Origin: Bacillus sp. FJAT-42315
GTDB taxonomy: Bacteria > Bacillota > Bacilli > Bacillales > Domibacillaceae
Reading direction: 5' to 3'
DNA length: 64,000 bases
Assembly: GCF_002797375.1 (NCBI RefSeq)
Contig: NZ_KZ454941.1
Location: 1,691,090-1,755,089, forward strand
Shown: piece after piece, positions 9,337 through 17,950 of the stretch
Numbering within the stretch: the stretch's first letter is position 1
Layout of the letters: the number at the start of each line of letters is the position of its first letter
Program-made: the position numbers and the translations under genes
The notes under the pieces: model-generated
The model's input: only the letters and a program-made list of their open reading frames with translations
The model's database searches: none
What the model was told of the DNA's origin: nothing

Positions 9337-10136
9337 TGGAGACAATTAAAGTAATAATTGCAGGCCCGCGTGGAAGAATGGGGAAAGAAGCAGTGAAGAT
9401 GGTACAGGAGACGGAGCACTTTCAACTAGTTGCAGTGCTTGATCGTAAATACGATGGCCAATTATTAAGCGAGATCGAAGGATTTCAAGGAGTAGATGTT
9501 CCCGTTTATGTCGATATTGATCAATGCTTTAGCGAAAAGCAAGCAGATGTATTAATTGATTTAACAACGCCAGAAACAGGTTATGTACATACAAAAACAG
9601 CGTTACAAAACAATATTCGTCCCGTGGTAGGAACGACAGGATTTACCGATGAACAGCTGAAAGAATTAACGGCATTAGCAGAAGAAAAAGGGCTTGGCTG
9701 TATTATTGCGCCAAACTTTGCGATCGGTGCGATCTTAATGATGAAGTTTTCGGAAATGGCGGCGAAATATTTTCAAGATGTGGAAATTATCGAACTGCAT
9801 CATGATCAAAAATTAGATGCGCCATCAGGAACAGCGTTAAAAACGGCGCAAATGATGAGTCAAGTAAGACAAGCGAAAGAGCAAGGTCATCCGGATGAAA
9901 AGGAAACGATGCCAGGTGCTCGCGGGGCTAACATGGATGGCATGCATATTCATAGCGTTCGTTTGCCAGGATTGATTGCTCACCAGCAAGTAATGTTTGG
10001 AGCAGACGGTCAAACGTTAACGATTCGCCATGATTCTTATAACCGTGCATCCTTTATGTCTGGTGTGAAAGTGTGTGTAGAGACGGTGATGAATGTCCAG
10101 ACGCTTATTTACGGAATGGAACATATTATTGATTAA
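9336..10136 (+). CDS. dapB: 4-hydroxy-tetrahydrodipicolinate reductase
   Basis: Reduces hydroxy-tetrahydrodipicolinate to tetrahydrodipicolinate with NAD(P)H in the lysine/diaminopimelate pathway. It has 266 residues. The start at 9336 overlaps the ypjD stop and follows GAGGAGG. The nucleotide-binding motif [12 protein letters not shown] lies at about residues 10-21, and the catalytic and substrate region [15 protein letters not shown] around 155-169. It also supplies precursor for dipicolinate in spores. mgsA follows after a gap of 14 bases. Confidence 0.97.
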   Translation: METIKVIIAGPRGRMGKEAVKMVQETEHFQLVAVLDRKYDGQLLSEIEGFQGVDVPVYVDIDQCFSEKQADVLIDLTTPETGYVHTKTALQNNIRPVVGTTGFTDEQLKELTALAEEKGLGCIIAPNFAIGAILMMKFSEMAAKYFQDVEIIELHHDQKLDAPSGTALKTAQMMSQVRQAKEQGHPDEKETMPGARGANMDGMHIHSVRLPGLIAHQQVMFGADGQTLTIRHDSYNRASFMSGVKVCVETVMNVQTLIYGMEHIID

Positions 10137-10150
10137 TTTGGAGGGTGTTT

Positions 10151-10564
10151 ATGAAAGTCGCGTTAATTGCCCATGATAAGAAAAAAGACGATCTGATTGA
10201 ATTTGTGGCTGATCATCGCCAAGTGTTTGAGCAATATGATTTGTTTGCGACAGGAACAACGGGTCGGAAAATTGCCGAAAGAACAGGATTAACGATCCAC
10301 TGTTTTCAATCAGGTCCCCTTGGAGGAGATCAAGAAATTGGGGCAAGTATTGCTCGAAAGGAAATGGACATTGTTTTTTTCTTTCGCGATCCACTGACCT
10401 CTCAGCCTCATGAACCCGATGTTTCTGCTTTAGTTCGTTTATGTGATGTTTATGCGGTCCCACTGGCGACGAATATCGGGACAGCGACGATGCTCATTAA
10501 AGGAATGGAACGGGGCGATTTAAGGTATTTAGAAGGAAAGAGGTTGAGCTATGATGGAAAATGA
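10151..10564 (+). CDS. mgsA: Methylglyoxal synthase
   Basis: Converts dihydroxyacetone phosphate to methylglyoxal and phosphate. It has 137 residues. The motifs [31 protein letters not shown] and [15 protein letters not shown] contain the phosphate-binding and catalytic residues of the family. ATG 10151 follows GGAGGG; a GTG at 10145 is too close. It overlaps bshB1 by 14 bases. Bacillithiol made by the next genes takes part in methylglyoxal detoxification, so the linkage is sensible. Confidence 0.97.
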   Translation: MKVALIAHDKKKDDLIEFVADHRQVFEQYDLFATGTTGRKIAERTGLTIHCFQSGPLGGDQEIGASIARKEMDIVFFFRDPLTSQPHEPDVSALVRLCDVYAVPLATNIGTATMLIKGMERGDLRYLEGKRLSYDGK

Positions 10565-11261
10565 CGTGGATATTTTAGCATTTGGTGCCCATGCCGACGA
10601 TATTGAGATCGGTATGGCAGGCACAATCGCTAAATATGCCGCACAGGGCAAAAAAATCGCCTTTTGTGAGTTAACGGAAGCAGATCTTTCTTCAAATGGG
10701 ACCGTTGAAACGAGACATCAGGAAGCAAAAGAAGCGGCTGAAATATTAGGAGTGAATACCCGTGTCAATCTCGGCCTTCCTGATCGAGGCTTATTTATCA
10801 CGGACGAAGCCATTCGAAAAGTAGCGGAAGTGATTCGTCGCTTTCGACCGAAAGTGATTTTTGCTCCGTATGAAAAAGATCGTCACCCCGATCACGGCCA
10901 ATGCTCTCGTCTCGTGCAGGAAGCGGTGTTTTCCGCCGGAATTAGAAAGTATATAACGGCGAATGACTTGCCTGCTCATAAAGTCAACCATGTCTATTTT
11001 TATATGATTAATGGTTTTCATGCGCCAGATTTTTGTATCGATATTAGCGATTACATTGAGGCAAAGAAACGTAGCTTGCTTGCTTATCGCAGTCAATTTC
11101 AGCTCGGTGAAGGGGCTGTAGAAACGCCGTTAACGAATGGCTATATTGAGGCAGTCGAAGCGAGAGAACGGATGATGGGCAAAGAAGTAGGCGTGTCCTA
11201 TGCGGAAGGATTTAAAGTGTTAAAGCCGCTATTATTAGAAAATGATGTCATTGGAGATTGA
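10551..11261 (+). CDS. bshB1: Bacillithiol biosynthesis deacetylase BshB1
   Basis: Removes the acetyl group from GlcNAc-malate in bacillithiol synthesis. A 236-residue LmbE-family zinc deacetylase with the metal motif AHADD (H14, D16, D17) and a later HPDHG near residue 109. It overlaps mgsA by 14 bases and ends just before bshA, so the first two steps of bacillithiol synthesis are coupled, as in B. subtilis (ypjG-ypjH). Confidence 0.95.
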   Translation: MMENDVDILAFGAHADDIEIGMAGTIAKYAAQGKKIAFCELTEADLSSNGTVETRHQEAKEAAEILGVNTRVNLGLPDRGLFITDEAIRKVAEVIRRFRPKVIFAPYEKDRHPDHGQCSRLVQEAVFSAGIRKYITANDLPAHKVNHVYFYMINGFHAPDFCIDISDYIEAKKRSLLAYRSQFQLGEGAVETPLTNGYIEAVEARERMMGKEVGVSYAEGFKVLKPLLLENDVIGD

Positions 11262-11262
11262 T

Positions 11263-12417
11263 ATGAGAAAGTTAAAAATAGGAATTACTTGCTACCCCAC
11301 GGTCGGAGGATCGGGGGTAGTAGCGACGGAGCTAGGGAAGCTGCTAGCGGAAAAAGGACATGAAATTCATTTTATCACTTCGGGCGTACCGTTTCGATTA
11401 AACCGAATGTACCATAACATTTACTTTCACCAAGTCGATGTTAATCAATATTCTGTGTTTCAATATCCTCCGTATGATATTGCGTTAGCTAATAAAATTG
11501 CGGAAGTGATTACGAGAGAACAGTTGGATCTCATTCATGTACATTATGCGATGCCGCATGCGGTGTGTGCGATTCTCGGTAAGCAGATGGCTCATTCCGA
11601 TATTAAAATCGTTACGACGTTGCATGGCACCGATATTACGGTGTTAGGGGAAGATCCATCTCTGACAGGCTCGATTCGATTTGGCATTGAACAATCTGAT
11701 GCGGTTACGGCGGTATCAGAATCATTAGCGAACCAAACGATGGAAATGATTAAGCCGCAGCAAACGATACAAACGATCTATAATTTCATCGATGAGCGTG
11801 TGTATCGTCGGATGGATTCTGCCGAGCGGCTTCGTCAGGAATATGAGATTCTTCCAGAGGAAAAAGTGATAATGCATGTGTCCAATTTCCGCAGTGTGAA
11901 ACGCGTGCCGGATGTTATTCACGTGTTTGCTCGCCTTCAGCAAGAGCTTCCTGCGAAACTATTGCTAGTCGGTGATGGGCCGGAAATGACCGTTGCTTGT
12001 AGCTTAGTGTCTGAGCTAGGGTTGCGTGATCGCGTCTTGTTTCTTGGCAAACAAGATAACTTAGAAGAGCTCTATTCCATTAGCGATCTTTTCTTGCTGT
12101 TATCTGAAAAAGAAAGCTTTGGGCTCGTCTTGCTTGAAGCAATGGCTTGTGGCGTGCCTTGCATCGGAACGAATATTGGCGGCATTCCTGAAGTGATCGA
12201 GCATGGAGTCAATGGATTTTTGTCTGAAGTAGGTGACATTGAAGACATGAGCCAACAAGCCATCAAGCTACTGAAAGATGAAGGGTTGTATAAAAGCTTT
12301 CAAGAAAAAGCGCTTGAAACGGTTCCCAATCGTTTTCGCTCGGAACAAGTTGTCGGTCAGTACGAGCAGCTTTACTATCAATTGCTTGATGGTGCAGGTG
12401 AAAAACATGAAAAATGA
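11263..12417 (+). CDS. bshA: N-acetyl-alpha-D-glucosaminyl L-malate synthase BshA
   Basis: A GT4 glycosyltransferase of 384 residues that joins UDP-GlcNAc to L-malate, the first step of bacillithiol synthesis. Motifs are the N-terminal [16 protein letters not shown] and the donor-site [18 protein letters not shown] with its E-x7-E pattern. ATG 11263 follows GGAG; the frame from 11242 lies in the end of bshB1. It overlaps the cca start by 11 bases. Confidence 0.96.
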   Translation: MRKLKIGITCYPTVGGSGVVATELGKLLAEKGHEIHFITSGVPFRLNRMYHNIYFHQVDVNQYSVFQYPPYDIALANKIAEVITREQLDLIHVHYAMPHAVCAILGKQMAHSDIKIVTTLHGTDITVLGEDPSLTGSIRFGIEQSDAVTAVSESLANQTMEMIKPQQTIQTIYNFIDERVYRRMDSAERLRQEYEILPEEKVIMHVSNFRSVKRVPDVIHVFARLQQELPAKLLLVGDGPEMTVACSLVSELGLRDRVLFLGKQDNLEELYSISDLFLLLSEKESFGLVLLEAMACGVPCIGTNIGGIPEVIEHGVNGFLSEVGDIEDMSQQAIKLLKDEGLYKSFQEKALETVPNRFRSEQVVGQYEQLYYQLLDGAGEKHEK

Positions 12418-13600
12418 AGATGTGTTTGCACAATCCGCTCCTTTGTTAGAAAAGCTAGAGCAAGCAGGGTTCGAGGCGTATTATGTGGGAGGAGCTGTCA
12501 GGGATTATTTACTCAAGCGGCCAATCGGTGATGTCGATATTGCGACTTCTGCTACTCCTGAAGAAGTGAAAACCGTGTTTGCTAAAACGGTGGACGTTGG
12601 GATTGAGCATGGAACGGTGCTCGTTCTTTGGAAAGGCGATGGCTATGAAATTACGACATTTCGAACGGAGTCGGATTATAAAGATTACCGCCATCCAGAA
12701 ACGGTGTCGTTCGTTCGGTCGTTAACAGAAGATCTCCAACGACGCGATTTTACGATGAATGCGATCGCTATGGATCGATTAGGACGCATCATCGATCCAT
12801 TCAATGGTCAAGAAGCGTTAGTGAACAAGCAAATTCAAACGGTTGGTGAGGCGAGTGAACGGTTTTCAGAGGATGCACTAAGAATGATGCGAGCGGCCCG
12901 CTTTGTCAGTCAGCTCGGTTTCGGGTTACATGCCGACACCGCAGCTGCTTTAAAAAAGCATGCTTCTCTCCTGCAGCATATTGCGATTGAACGTAAATTG
13001 AATGAAATCGAAAAGTTGTTTGCAGGGGCTAATAAACATAACGGCATGGAAGTGCTGATGGAGGCAGGGTTACTTACTTATTTGCCAGGGCTTACGGACA
13101 AAAAGGCAGTGATTGAGAAGCTTCTTTCTTTCTCTATCGATCCTTTATCCTCCAATCAAATGTGGCTGTTGCTGCTACGATTATTGAACCCGTCGTCTCC
13201 AAAAGCGTTTTTATCTGAGTGGCGCATGCCCGCACAAAAAATTAAATATGTAACGAGAGCGCTTCAGCTGGTAGATAAAAGAGATACGCATCATTGGTCT
13301 GCTTTTTTCTTATATGAAGCAGGAATGGAGTCCGCTATTGATGTAGAAATCGTACATGCTCTTCTTCATGGGCGAGAAGCTGAGGTGGAGAAGTTGAGCG
13401 AACAGTATGCCGAACTACCAATTAAACAGCTTAGTGAGTTAGCCATTTCCGGGAAAGATTTGCTTGCTTGGAAGCAAGAGAAGGGCGGACCGTGGATGAA
13501 GCAATATTTAGCGGAAGTTGAATGTGCGGTCGTCGAACGGAAAATAGAGAATTCGAAAGAAAAGATAAAGGAGTGGCTCGAATCTTGCAATCTTCTGTGA
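12407..13600 (+). CDS. cca: CCA tRNA nucleotidyltransferase
   Basis: Adds or repairs the 3' CCA end of tRNAs. The class II polymerase beta head is clear: [20 protein letters not shown] with the catalytic DVD, followed by RRDFTMNA and the template-arm motif [21 protein letters not shown] chose ATG 12407 (397 residues), preceded by CAGGTG within the end of bshA; in-frame codons further upstream lie deeper in bshA. The birA start overlaps its end. Confidence 0.96.
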   Translation: MKNEDVFAQSAPLLEKLEQAGFEAYYVGGAVRDYLLKRPIGDVDIATSATPEEVKTVFAKTVDVGIEHGTVLVLWKGDGYEITTFRTESDYKDYRHPETVSFVRSLTEDLQRRDFTMNAIAMDRLGRIIDPFNGQEALVNKQIQTVGEASERFSEDALRMMRAARFVSQLGFGLHADTAAALKKHASLLQHIAIERKLNEIEKLFAGANKHNGMEVLMEAGLLTYLPGLTDKKAVIEKLLSFSIDPLSSNQMWLLLLRLLNPSSPKAFLSEWRMPAQKIKYVTRALQLVDKRDTHHWSAFFLYEAGMESAIDVEIVHALLHGREAEVEKLSEQYAELPIKQLSELAISGKDLLAWKQEKGGPWMKQYLAEVECAVVERKIENSKEKIKEWLESCNLL

Positions 13601-14571
13601 AACAAAGATTATTAGAAGCTTTTTCAGAAGCGGATGGGGAATTTGTTTCTGGGCAAGCGTTGGCTGAAATCGTTGGTTGTTCACGAACAGCGATTTGGAA
13701 GCATATTGAGGCGCTAAGAAGTGAAGGCTTTGAGCTCGAGGCGGTTCGTAAAAAAGGGTACCGCATTATTCATAAGCCCGATAAAGTGACCGAAAATGAG
13801 CTATTAATTGGCTTACAAACGGAATGGCTCGGAAAAGAAATTGTCTTTAAAGAAACGACGGATTCTACGCAAAAGGAAGCACATCGATTAGCGCAGGAAC
13901 CGTTTAAAGAAGGAACGGTCGTCATTGCCGAGGAGCAAACGGCAGGGCGTGGGCGGATGGCGAGAGAGTGGCACTCACCGAAACACACAGGTATTTGGAT
14001 GAGTGTCATTTTAAAGCCGGCTCTTCCGCCATATAAGGCTCCGCAGTTTACCTTAATTACAGCGGTGGCGATCGTGGAAGCGATTATGGAAGTGACAGGG
14101 TTGCAACCTGAGATCAAATGGCCGAATGATATTTTGTTAAACGGTAAAAAGATTACTGGTATTTTAACAGAGTTACAGGCCGATGCGGATCAAATTCATT
14201 CGATTATTATTGGTATCGGTTTAAATGCTAATCAGAAAGAGTTCCCAGAGGAGTTAGCCGAAGTTGCGACTTCACTGGCAATTGAAAAAGGCGAGCACAT
14301 CTCGCGTTCGCAGTTAGTTCAAGAAATATTAAAAAATATCGAAACCTACTATCATGTGTATATGAAGGACGGCTTTACCGATATTAAAAAGCGCTGGGAA
14401 AGATATGCCGTGTCGATTGGCAAACAAATCACGGCTCGTACTGTCACAGCAACAATTAAAGGAAAAGCGCTCGGCATCACAGAAGAAGGCGTGCTAAAGC
14501 TTCTCGATGATGAAGGAACGATTCATGATATTTATTCAGCCGATATTGAGATTAATAAAACAGCGGAGTAG
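13585..14571 (+). CDS. birA: Biotin operon repressor / biotin-protein ligase
   Basis: Attaches biotin to acetyl-CoA and pyruvate carboxylases and represses biotin genes. I chose TTG 13585 (328 residues) after AAAGGAG at 13567-13573; the longer frame starts inside cca with no site. Domains: winged helix about residues 5-60 (GCSRTAIWKHIEALR), ligase with the biotinyl-AMP loop GRGRMAREWHSP and KWPNDI, and a C-terminal SH3-like part. It closes the ypjD-birA run, with the terminator overlapping its 3' end. Confidence 0.95.
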   Translation: MQSSVKQRLLEAFSEADGEFVSGQALAEIVGCSRTAIWKHIEALRSEGFELEAVRKKGYRIIHKPDKVTENELLIGLQTEWLGKEIVFKETTDSTQKEAHRLAQEPFKEGTVVIAEEQTAGRGRMAREWHSPKHTGIWMSVILKPALPPYKAPQFTLITAVAIVEAIMEVTGLQPEIKWPNDILLNGKKITGILTELQADADQIHSIIIGIGLNANQKEFPEELAEVATSLAIEKGEHISRSQLVQEILKNIETYYHVYMKDGFTDIKKRWERYAVSIGKQITARTVTATIKGKALGITEEGVLKLLDDEGTIHDIYSADIEINKTAE

Positions 14572-14586
14572 TCCGCTGTTTTTTGT
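14556..14586 (+). terminator. Intrinsic terminator after birA
   Basis: AAAACAGCGGA pairs with TCCGCTGTTTT around GTAG, followed by a T run. The left arm includes the last codons of birA. Confidence 0.9.
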
Positions 14587-14595
14587 CATTTTCAA

Positions 14596-14624
14596 TAGTC
14601 AAAAAACGATCAGCTTGTTATAAT
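14596..14624 (+). promoter_or_regulatory. Candidate promoter of the panBCD leader
   Basis: TAGTCA (14596-14601), a 17-base spacer and TATAAT (14619-14624). The -35 matches poorly, the -10 perfectly. Confidence 0.5.
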
Positions 14625-14628
14625 AAAT

Positions 14629-14787
14629 GCGGGCAGTATCAAATGGAGCTGCACCTGATTGAGATTGTTAGTCTATGGTGAATTAAATACGCGAAAGTCT
14701 GCCTTGATCCGCAATGGACAGGGACAGAGGGTCGAAACAACTACTGATGATAAATCGGGTCCTTCTGTCTAGAGGACCCTTTTTTTA
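14629..14787 (+). promoter_or_regulatory. Structured leader RNA upstream of panB, with attenuator (candidate pan motif)
   Basis: GCGG-GCAG (14629-14636) can pair with CTGC-CCGC (14699-14702 and 14709-14712, with six unpaired bases between) and encloses a hairpin CACC...GGTG. Downstream, GGGTCCT...AGGACCC plus seven T (14757-14787) is an intrinsic terminator. GACAGAGG (14723-14730) can pair with CCTTCTGTC (14761-14769), which would break the terminator. This is a classic attenuation layout in front of pantothenate genes. The described pan RNA motif occupies this position in other Firmicutes; assigning this leader to that family is my inference, since no covariance model could be run. Confidence 0.6.
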
Positions 14788-14833
14788 TTGACTATTGTTT
14801 CGTCTCCTCTGATGAAAAAAGGAGGAAGCGGAA

Positions 14834-15673
14834 ATGAAACAAACGAGTCATTTTTTAAACATGAAAGCAAATGGCGAGAAAATTGTGATGCTGACGGCTT
14901 ACGATTATCCTTCTGCCAAGTACGCTGAGGAGACGGAAGTAGATGTCATTTTAGTCGGCGATTCTTTAGGGATGGTCGTGCTTGGGTATGAATCAACCGT
15001 GCCTGTAACGCTTGAAGAGATGATTCATCATACGAAAGCCGTGAAGCGTGGAGCAAAAGATACGTTTATCGTCACCGATCTGCCGTTTATGACGTACCAC
15101 ATTAGTAAAGAAGAGACGATGAAAGCGGCACAAAAACTGCTTCAAGAAGCAGGCGCTCATGCAGTGAAACTAGAAGGCGGCGGAGAAGTGATCGAGACGA
15201 TTCGTCTGTTAACACAAGCAGGCGTTCCGACTGTGGCCCATTTAGGTCTCACACCACAGTCAGTTGGTGTACTAGGTGGCTATAAAGTTCAAGGGAAAAC
15301 CGCATCAGCGGCGACAAAATTGCTGCAGGAAGCGAAGCAAGTGGAAGAGGCAGGAGCCTGTATGCTTGTGTTAGAATGTGTGCCGCATCAATTAGCCGCA
15401 GAAGTGTCTCGCGCTTTGATAATTCCTGTAATTGGCATCGGTGCAGGCGTTGATACAGATGGACAAGTTCTTGTCTATCATGATCTGATTCAATATGGTG
15501 TCGAGCGCACACCGAAATTTGTCAAAACATATGGCGATGCAGGTGAAGTCATTGCCTCAGCGATTCACTCTTACGTTCGTGAAGTGAAAGCAGGGGCGTT
15601 TCCAAGTGCAGAGCACACTTTTTCGATGAAAGAAGAAGAACTACTTCAGCTATATGGAGGAACACGTTCATGA
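14834..15673 (+). CDS. panB: 3-methyl-2-oxobutanoate hydroxymethyltransferase
   Basis: Makes ketopantoate from alpha-ketoisovalerate and methylene-tetrahydrofolate, the first committed step of pantothenate synthesis. It has 279 residues. Motifs are [34 protein letters not shown] with the metal-binding aspartate, and KLEGGGE. RBS AAAGGAGG precedes the ATG. The stop overlaps the panC ATG (ATGA). Expression is probably controlled by the leader described upstream. Confidence 0.97.
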   Translation: MKQTSHFLNMKANGEKIVMLTAYDYPSAKYAEETEVDVILVGDSLGMVVLGYESTVPVTLEEMIHHTKAVKRGAKDTFIVTDLPFMTYHISKEETMKAAQKLLQEAGAHAVKLEGGGEVIETIRLLTQAGVPTVAHLGLTPQSVGVLGGYKVQGKTASAATKLLQEAKQVEEAGACMLVLECVPHQLAAEVSRALIIPVIGIGAGVDTDGQVLVYHDLIQYGVERTPKFVKTYGDAGEVIASAIHSYVREVKAGAFPSAEHTFSMKEEELLQLYGGTRS

Positions 15674-16518
15674 TTATCATTAAACAAGTAAAAGAATTAA
15701 CAGCTATTGTCAGTGAAAAGAAAAAAGCAGGGCTGTCGATCGGACTCGTGCCGACGATGGGCTATCTTCATGAAGGCCATTTAACGTTAGCAAGAAAAGC
15801 AAAAGCGGAAAATGATGTTGTGGTCATGAGTATTTTTGTCAATCCGCTGCAGTTTGGTCCAAACGAAGATTTCGAAAGTTACCCTCGTGATTTGGAGCAC
15901 GATCACAAATTAGCGGAAGAAGCTGGTGTAGATATTTTATTCGCTCCAGAGCCGGATGAAATGTACCCAAAACCTTCAATGATTATCATGAGCGTCGTCG
16001 AACGAACGGATCGACTATGCGGAGAGAAACGTCCTGGTCATTTTGACGGCGTGGTGACGGTCGTGACGAAGCTGTTTCATGTGGCGCAGCCGGATCGAGC
16101 GTATTTCGGGTTAAAAGATGCTCAGCAAGTGGCGGTGATTAATGGGCTAGTCGAATCACTTAACTTCCCGCTTGAAGTGATTGGGGTCGAAACGGTTAGA
16201 GAAGAGGATGGCTTAGCGAAAAGCTCACGTAATGTGTATTTGACAGCAACCGAGCGGCAGTTAGCGCCTCATATGTATCGAGCGTTAAAGGCTGGGAAAG
16301 ATCTTGCTGAACAAGGAGAAAAAGACCCGACGAAAGTGGTTAATGAAACGATCGCTTATTTAAACGAACACGCAAAGGCCGAGATTGATTATGTGGAATT
16401 ACTATCGTTCCCAGACTTAACACCTATTCAAACGGTGGAGGGTCAAGTCATCCTTGCTGCGGCTGTGAAATATTCTAATGCACGGTTAATTGATAATATC
16501 ATTTTTGAATGTGAATAA
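15670..16518 (+). CDS. panC: Pantothenate synthetase
   Basis: ATP-dependent condensation of pantoate and beta-alanine. A 282-residue member of the HIGH superfamily: [15 protein letters not shown] carries the HxGH motif near residue 35, followed by [12 protein letters not shown]-type motif (here [15 protein letters not shown]) and a KMSKS-like KSSRNVYL. Overlaps panB by four bases and is 13 bases from panD. Confidence 0.97.
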   Translation: MIIIKQVKELTAIVSEKKKAGLSIGLVPTMGYLHEGHLTLARKAKAENDVVVMSIFVNPLQFGPNEDFESYPRDLEHDHKLAEEAGVDILFAPEPDEMYPKPSMIIMSVVERTDRLCGEKRPGHFDGVVTVVTKLFHVAQPDRAYFGLKDAQQVAVINGLVESLNFPLEVIGVETVREEDGLAKSSRNVYLTATERQLAPHMYRALKAGKDLAEQGEKDPTKVVNETIAYLNEHAKAEIDYVELLSFPDLTPIQTVEGQVILAAAVKYSNARLIDNIIFECE

Positions 16519-16531
16519 AGGGGAGATTTAT

Positions 16532-16915
16532 ATGTTTCGAACAATGATGAACGGAAAAATTCACCGAGCAACGGTGACAGAAGCGAATTTAAATTATGTC
16601 GGCAGTATTACGATTGATGAAGATTTAATCGATGCGGCTGGCATGGCGGTTAATGAAAAAGTGCAGATCGTTAATAATAACAACGGGGCTAGATTAGAAA
16701 CGTATATCATTCCAGGAGAGCGAGGAAGCGGAGTTGTTTGCTTAAATGGAGCGGCAGCGAGACTTGTACAGCCTGGAGATGTTGTTATTATTATCTCGTA
16801 TGTGATGGTGCCTGAAGAAAAAGTGAAAGATCATCAGCCGAAAGTCGTCATTGCTGGAGAGAATAATAAAATTGAACAAATGCTTCATTACGAGCCTGCG
16901 GGAACGATTATATAA
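16532..16915 (+). CDS. panD: Aspartate 1-decarboxylase proenzyme
   Basis: Makes beta-alanine from aspartate using a pyruvoyl group formed by self-cleavage. It has 127 residues, with the cleavage site G24-S25 in [11 protein letters not shown] 16532 follows GGGGAG; the frame open from 16490 overlaps panC. It completes panBCD and is followed by a terminator. Confidence 0.97.
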   Translation: MFRTMMNGKIHRATVTEANLNYVGSITIDEDLIDAAGMAVNEKVQIVNNNNGARLETYIIPGERGSGVVCLNGAAARLVQPGDVVIIISYVMVPEEKVKDHQPKVVIAGENNKIEQMLHYEPAGTII

Positions 16916-16921
16916 TGATTT

Positions 16922-16956
16922 AGACTGTCCTTTAGAGAAGGGGCAGTCTTTTTTGT
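16922..16956 (+). terminator. Intrinsic terminator after panD
   Basis: AGACTGTCC pairs with the GGGCAGTCT arm around TTTAGAGAA-type loop, followed by TTTTTTG. Confidence 0.88.
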
Positions 16957-17008
16957 TTTTTCTCATTCATGTACAATAAAAGGTAAAATGTTGTAAGAGG
17001 AGATAAAA

Positions 17009-17854
17009 ATGTATAATGAAACAGCTGAAAATATGAGGGAGCGTTTAACAGCTGATTGTATGAATTGTTTTGGACTTTGCTGCACAGCATTGAATATTGC
17101 GGCATCCAATGATTTTGCGATAAATAAAGGGGCTGGAACAGCTTGTCCTAATTTGCAAGCAGACTTTCGATGTAAGATTCACGAAAATCTAAGAGAAAAA
17201 GGATTTAAGGGGTGTACAGTGTTTGACTGTTTAGGCGCTGGTCAACAAGTCTCTCAAGTCACTTTTAAAGGAAAAAGCTGGCGAGAGTATCCTGAAGTTG
17301 CTGAAAAGATGTTTCAAGTATTTCCTATCATGGAGCAATTGTATGAAATGATGGCATTTCTCGCTGAAGCCTTAACTTATGAGGTGTCAAACTCATTGCG
17401 TACTAGATTAAATAAGCAATTAGAGCATATACAAAGTTTGACAGACATGGAGGTGGATTGCTTATTGTCGTTAGACATGATCATGTGTCGATTTCCTGTC
17501 AATGAATTGCTTTTAGAAACAAGTGAATATGTGCGAAGTGAGTTAAGTTCGAAAGTTTTTGCTATTAAGAAAGGCAAGACATGCAGGGGGATTGATTGGA
17601 TAGGGAGGAATTTGAAAGGAAAAGATTTAAGAACGACGGATTTACGAGGAGCGTATTTAATTGCTGCTGATTTACGAAATGCCGATCTAAGAGGCGTTGA
17701 TTTTATTGGAGCGGATTTGCGCGACGCTAATGTAAGTGGGGCCGATCTGTCTACCGGTATGTTTTTAACGCAAATGCAAATAAATTCAGCTAAAGGTAAC
17801 GATCAAACGATATTACCTCCTTATTTACAGCGACCATCTCATTGGATGAACTGA
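17009..17854 (+). CDS. Cys-rich (YkgJ-like) domain fused to pentapeptide repeats
   Basis: A 281-residue protein of two clear parts. Residues 1-80 hold eight spaced cysteines (C17, C20, C24, C25, C46, C55, C69, C74) in an order that resembles the metal-chelating YkgJ/CxxCxxxCC domain, with FRCKIHENL and GCTVFDCLGAGQ. A helical middle follows. Residues about 197-255 are pentapeptide repeats (DLRGA, DLRNADLRGVDF, DLRDANVSGADL), which form a right-handed beta helix. No signal peptide is seen. The function is unknown. It sits alone between two spacers, after the panD terminator and before dinG. RBS AGAGGAG. Confidence 0.75.
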   Translation: MYNETAENMRERLTADCMNCFGLCCTALNIAASNDFAINKGAGTACPNLQADFRCKIHENLREKGFKGCTVFDCLGAGQQVSQVTFKGKSWREYPEVAEKMFQVFPIMEQLYEMMAFLAEALTYEVSNSLRTRLNKQLEHIQSLTDMEVDCLLSLDMIMCRFPVNELLLETSEYVRSELSSKVFAIKKGKTCRGIDWIGRNLKGKDLRTTDLRGAYLIAADLRNADLRGVDFIGADLRDANVSGADLSTGMFLTQMQINSAKGNDQTILPPYLQRPSHWMN

Positions 17855-17950
17855 TGGAGGACCTTCCACTTTTCGTTCACATCTAGCGGCGCGGGAAGGT
17901 GATATGGTACACTTGATAGAGATTTTACGAGAAAAAGGGTGTAAGCCGTT

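Noticed and set aside
17860-17910. Inverted repeat ACCTTCC/GGAAGGT between the Cys-rich gene and dinG
   Set aside because: The loop is long and no T run follows, so I do not call it a terminator.
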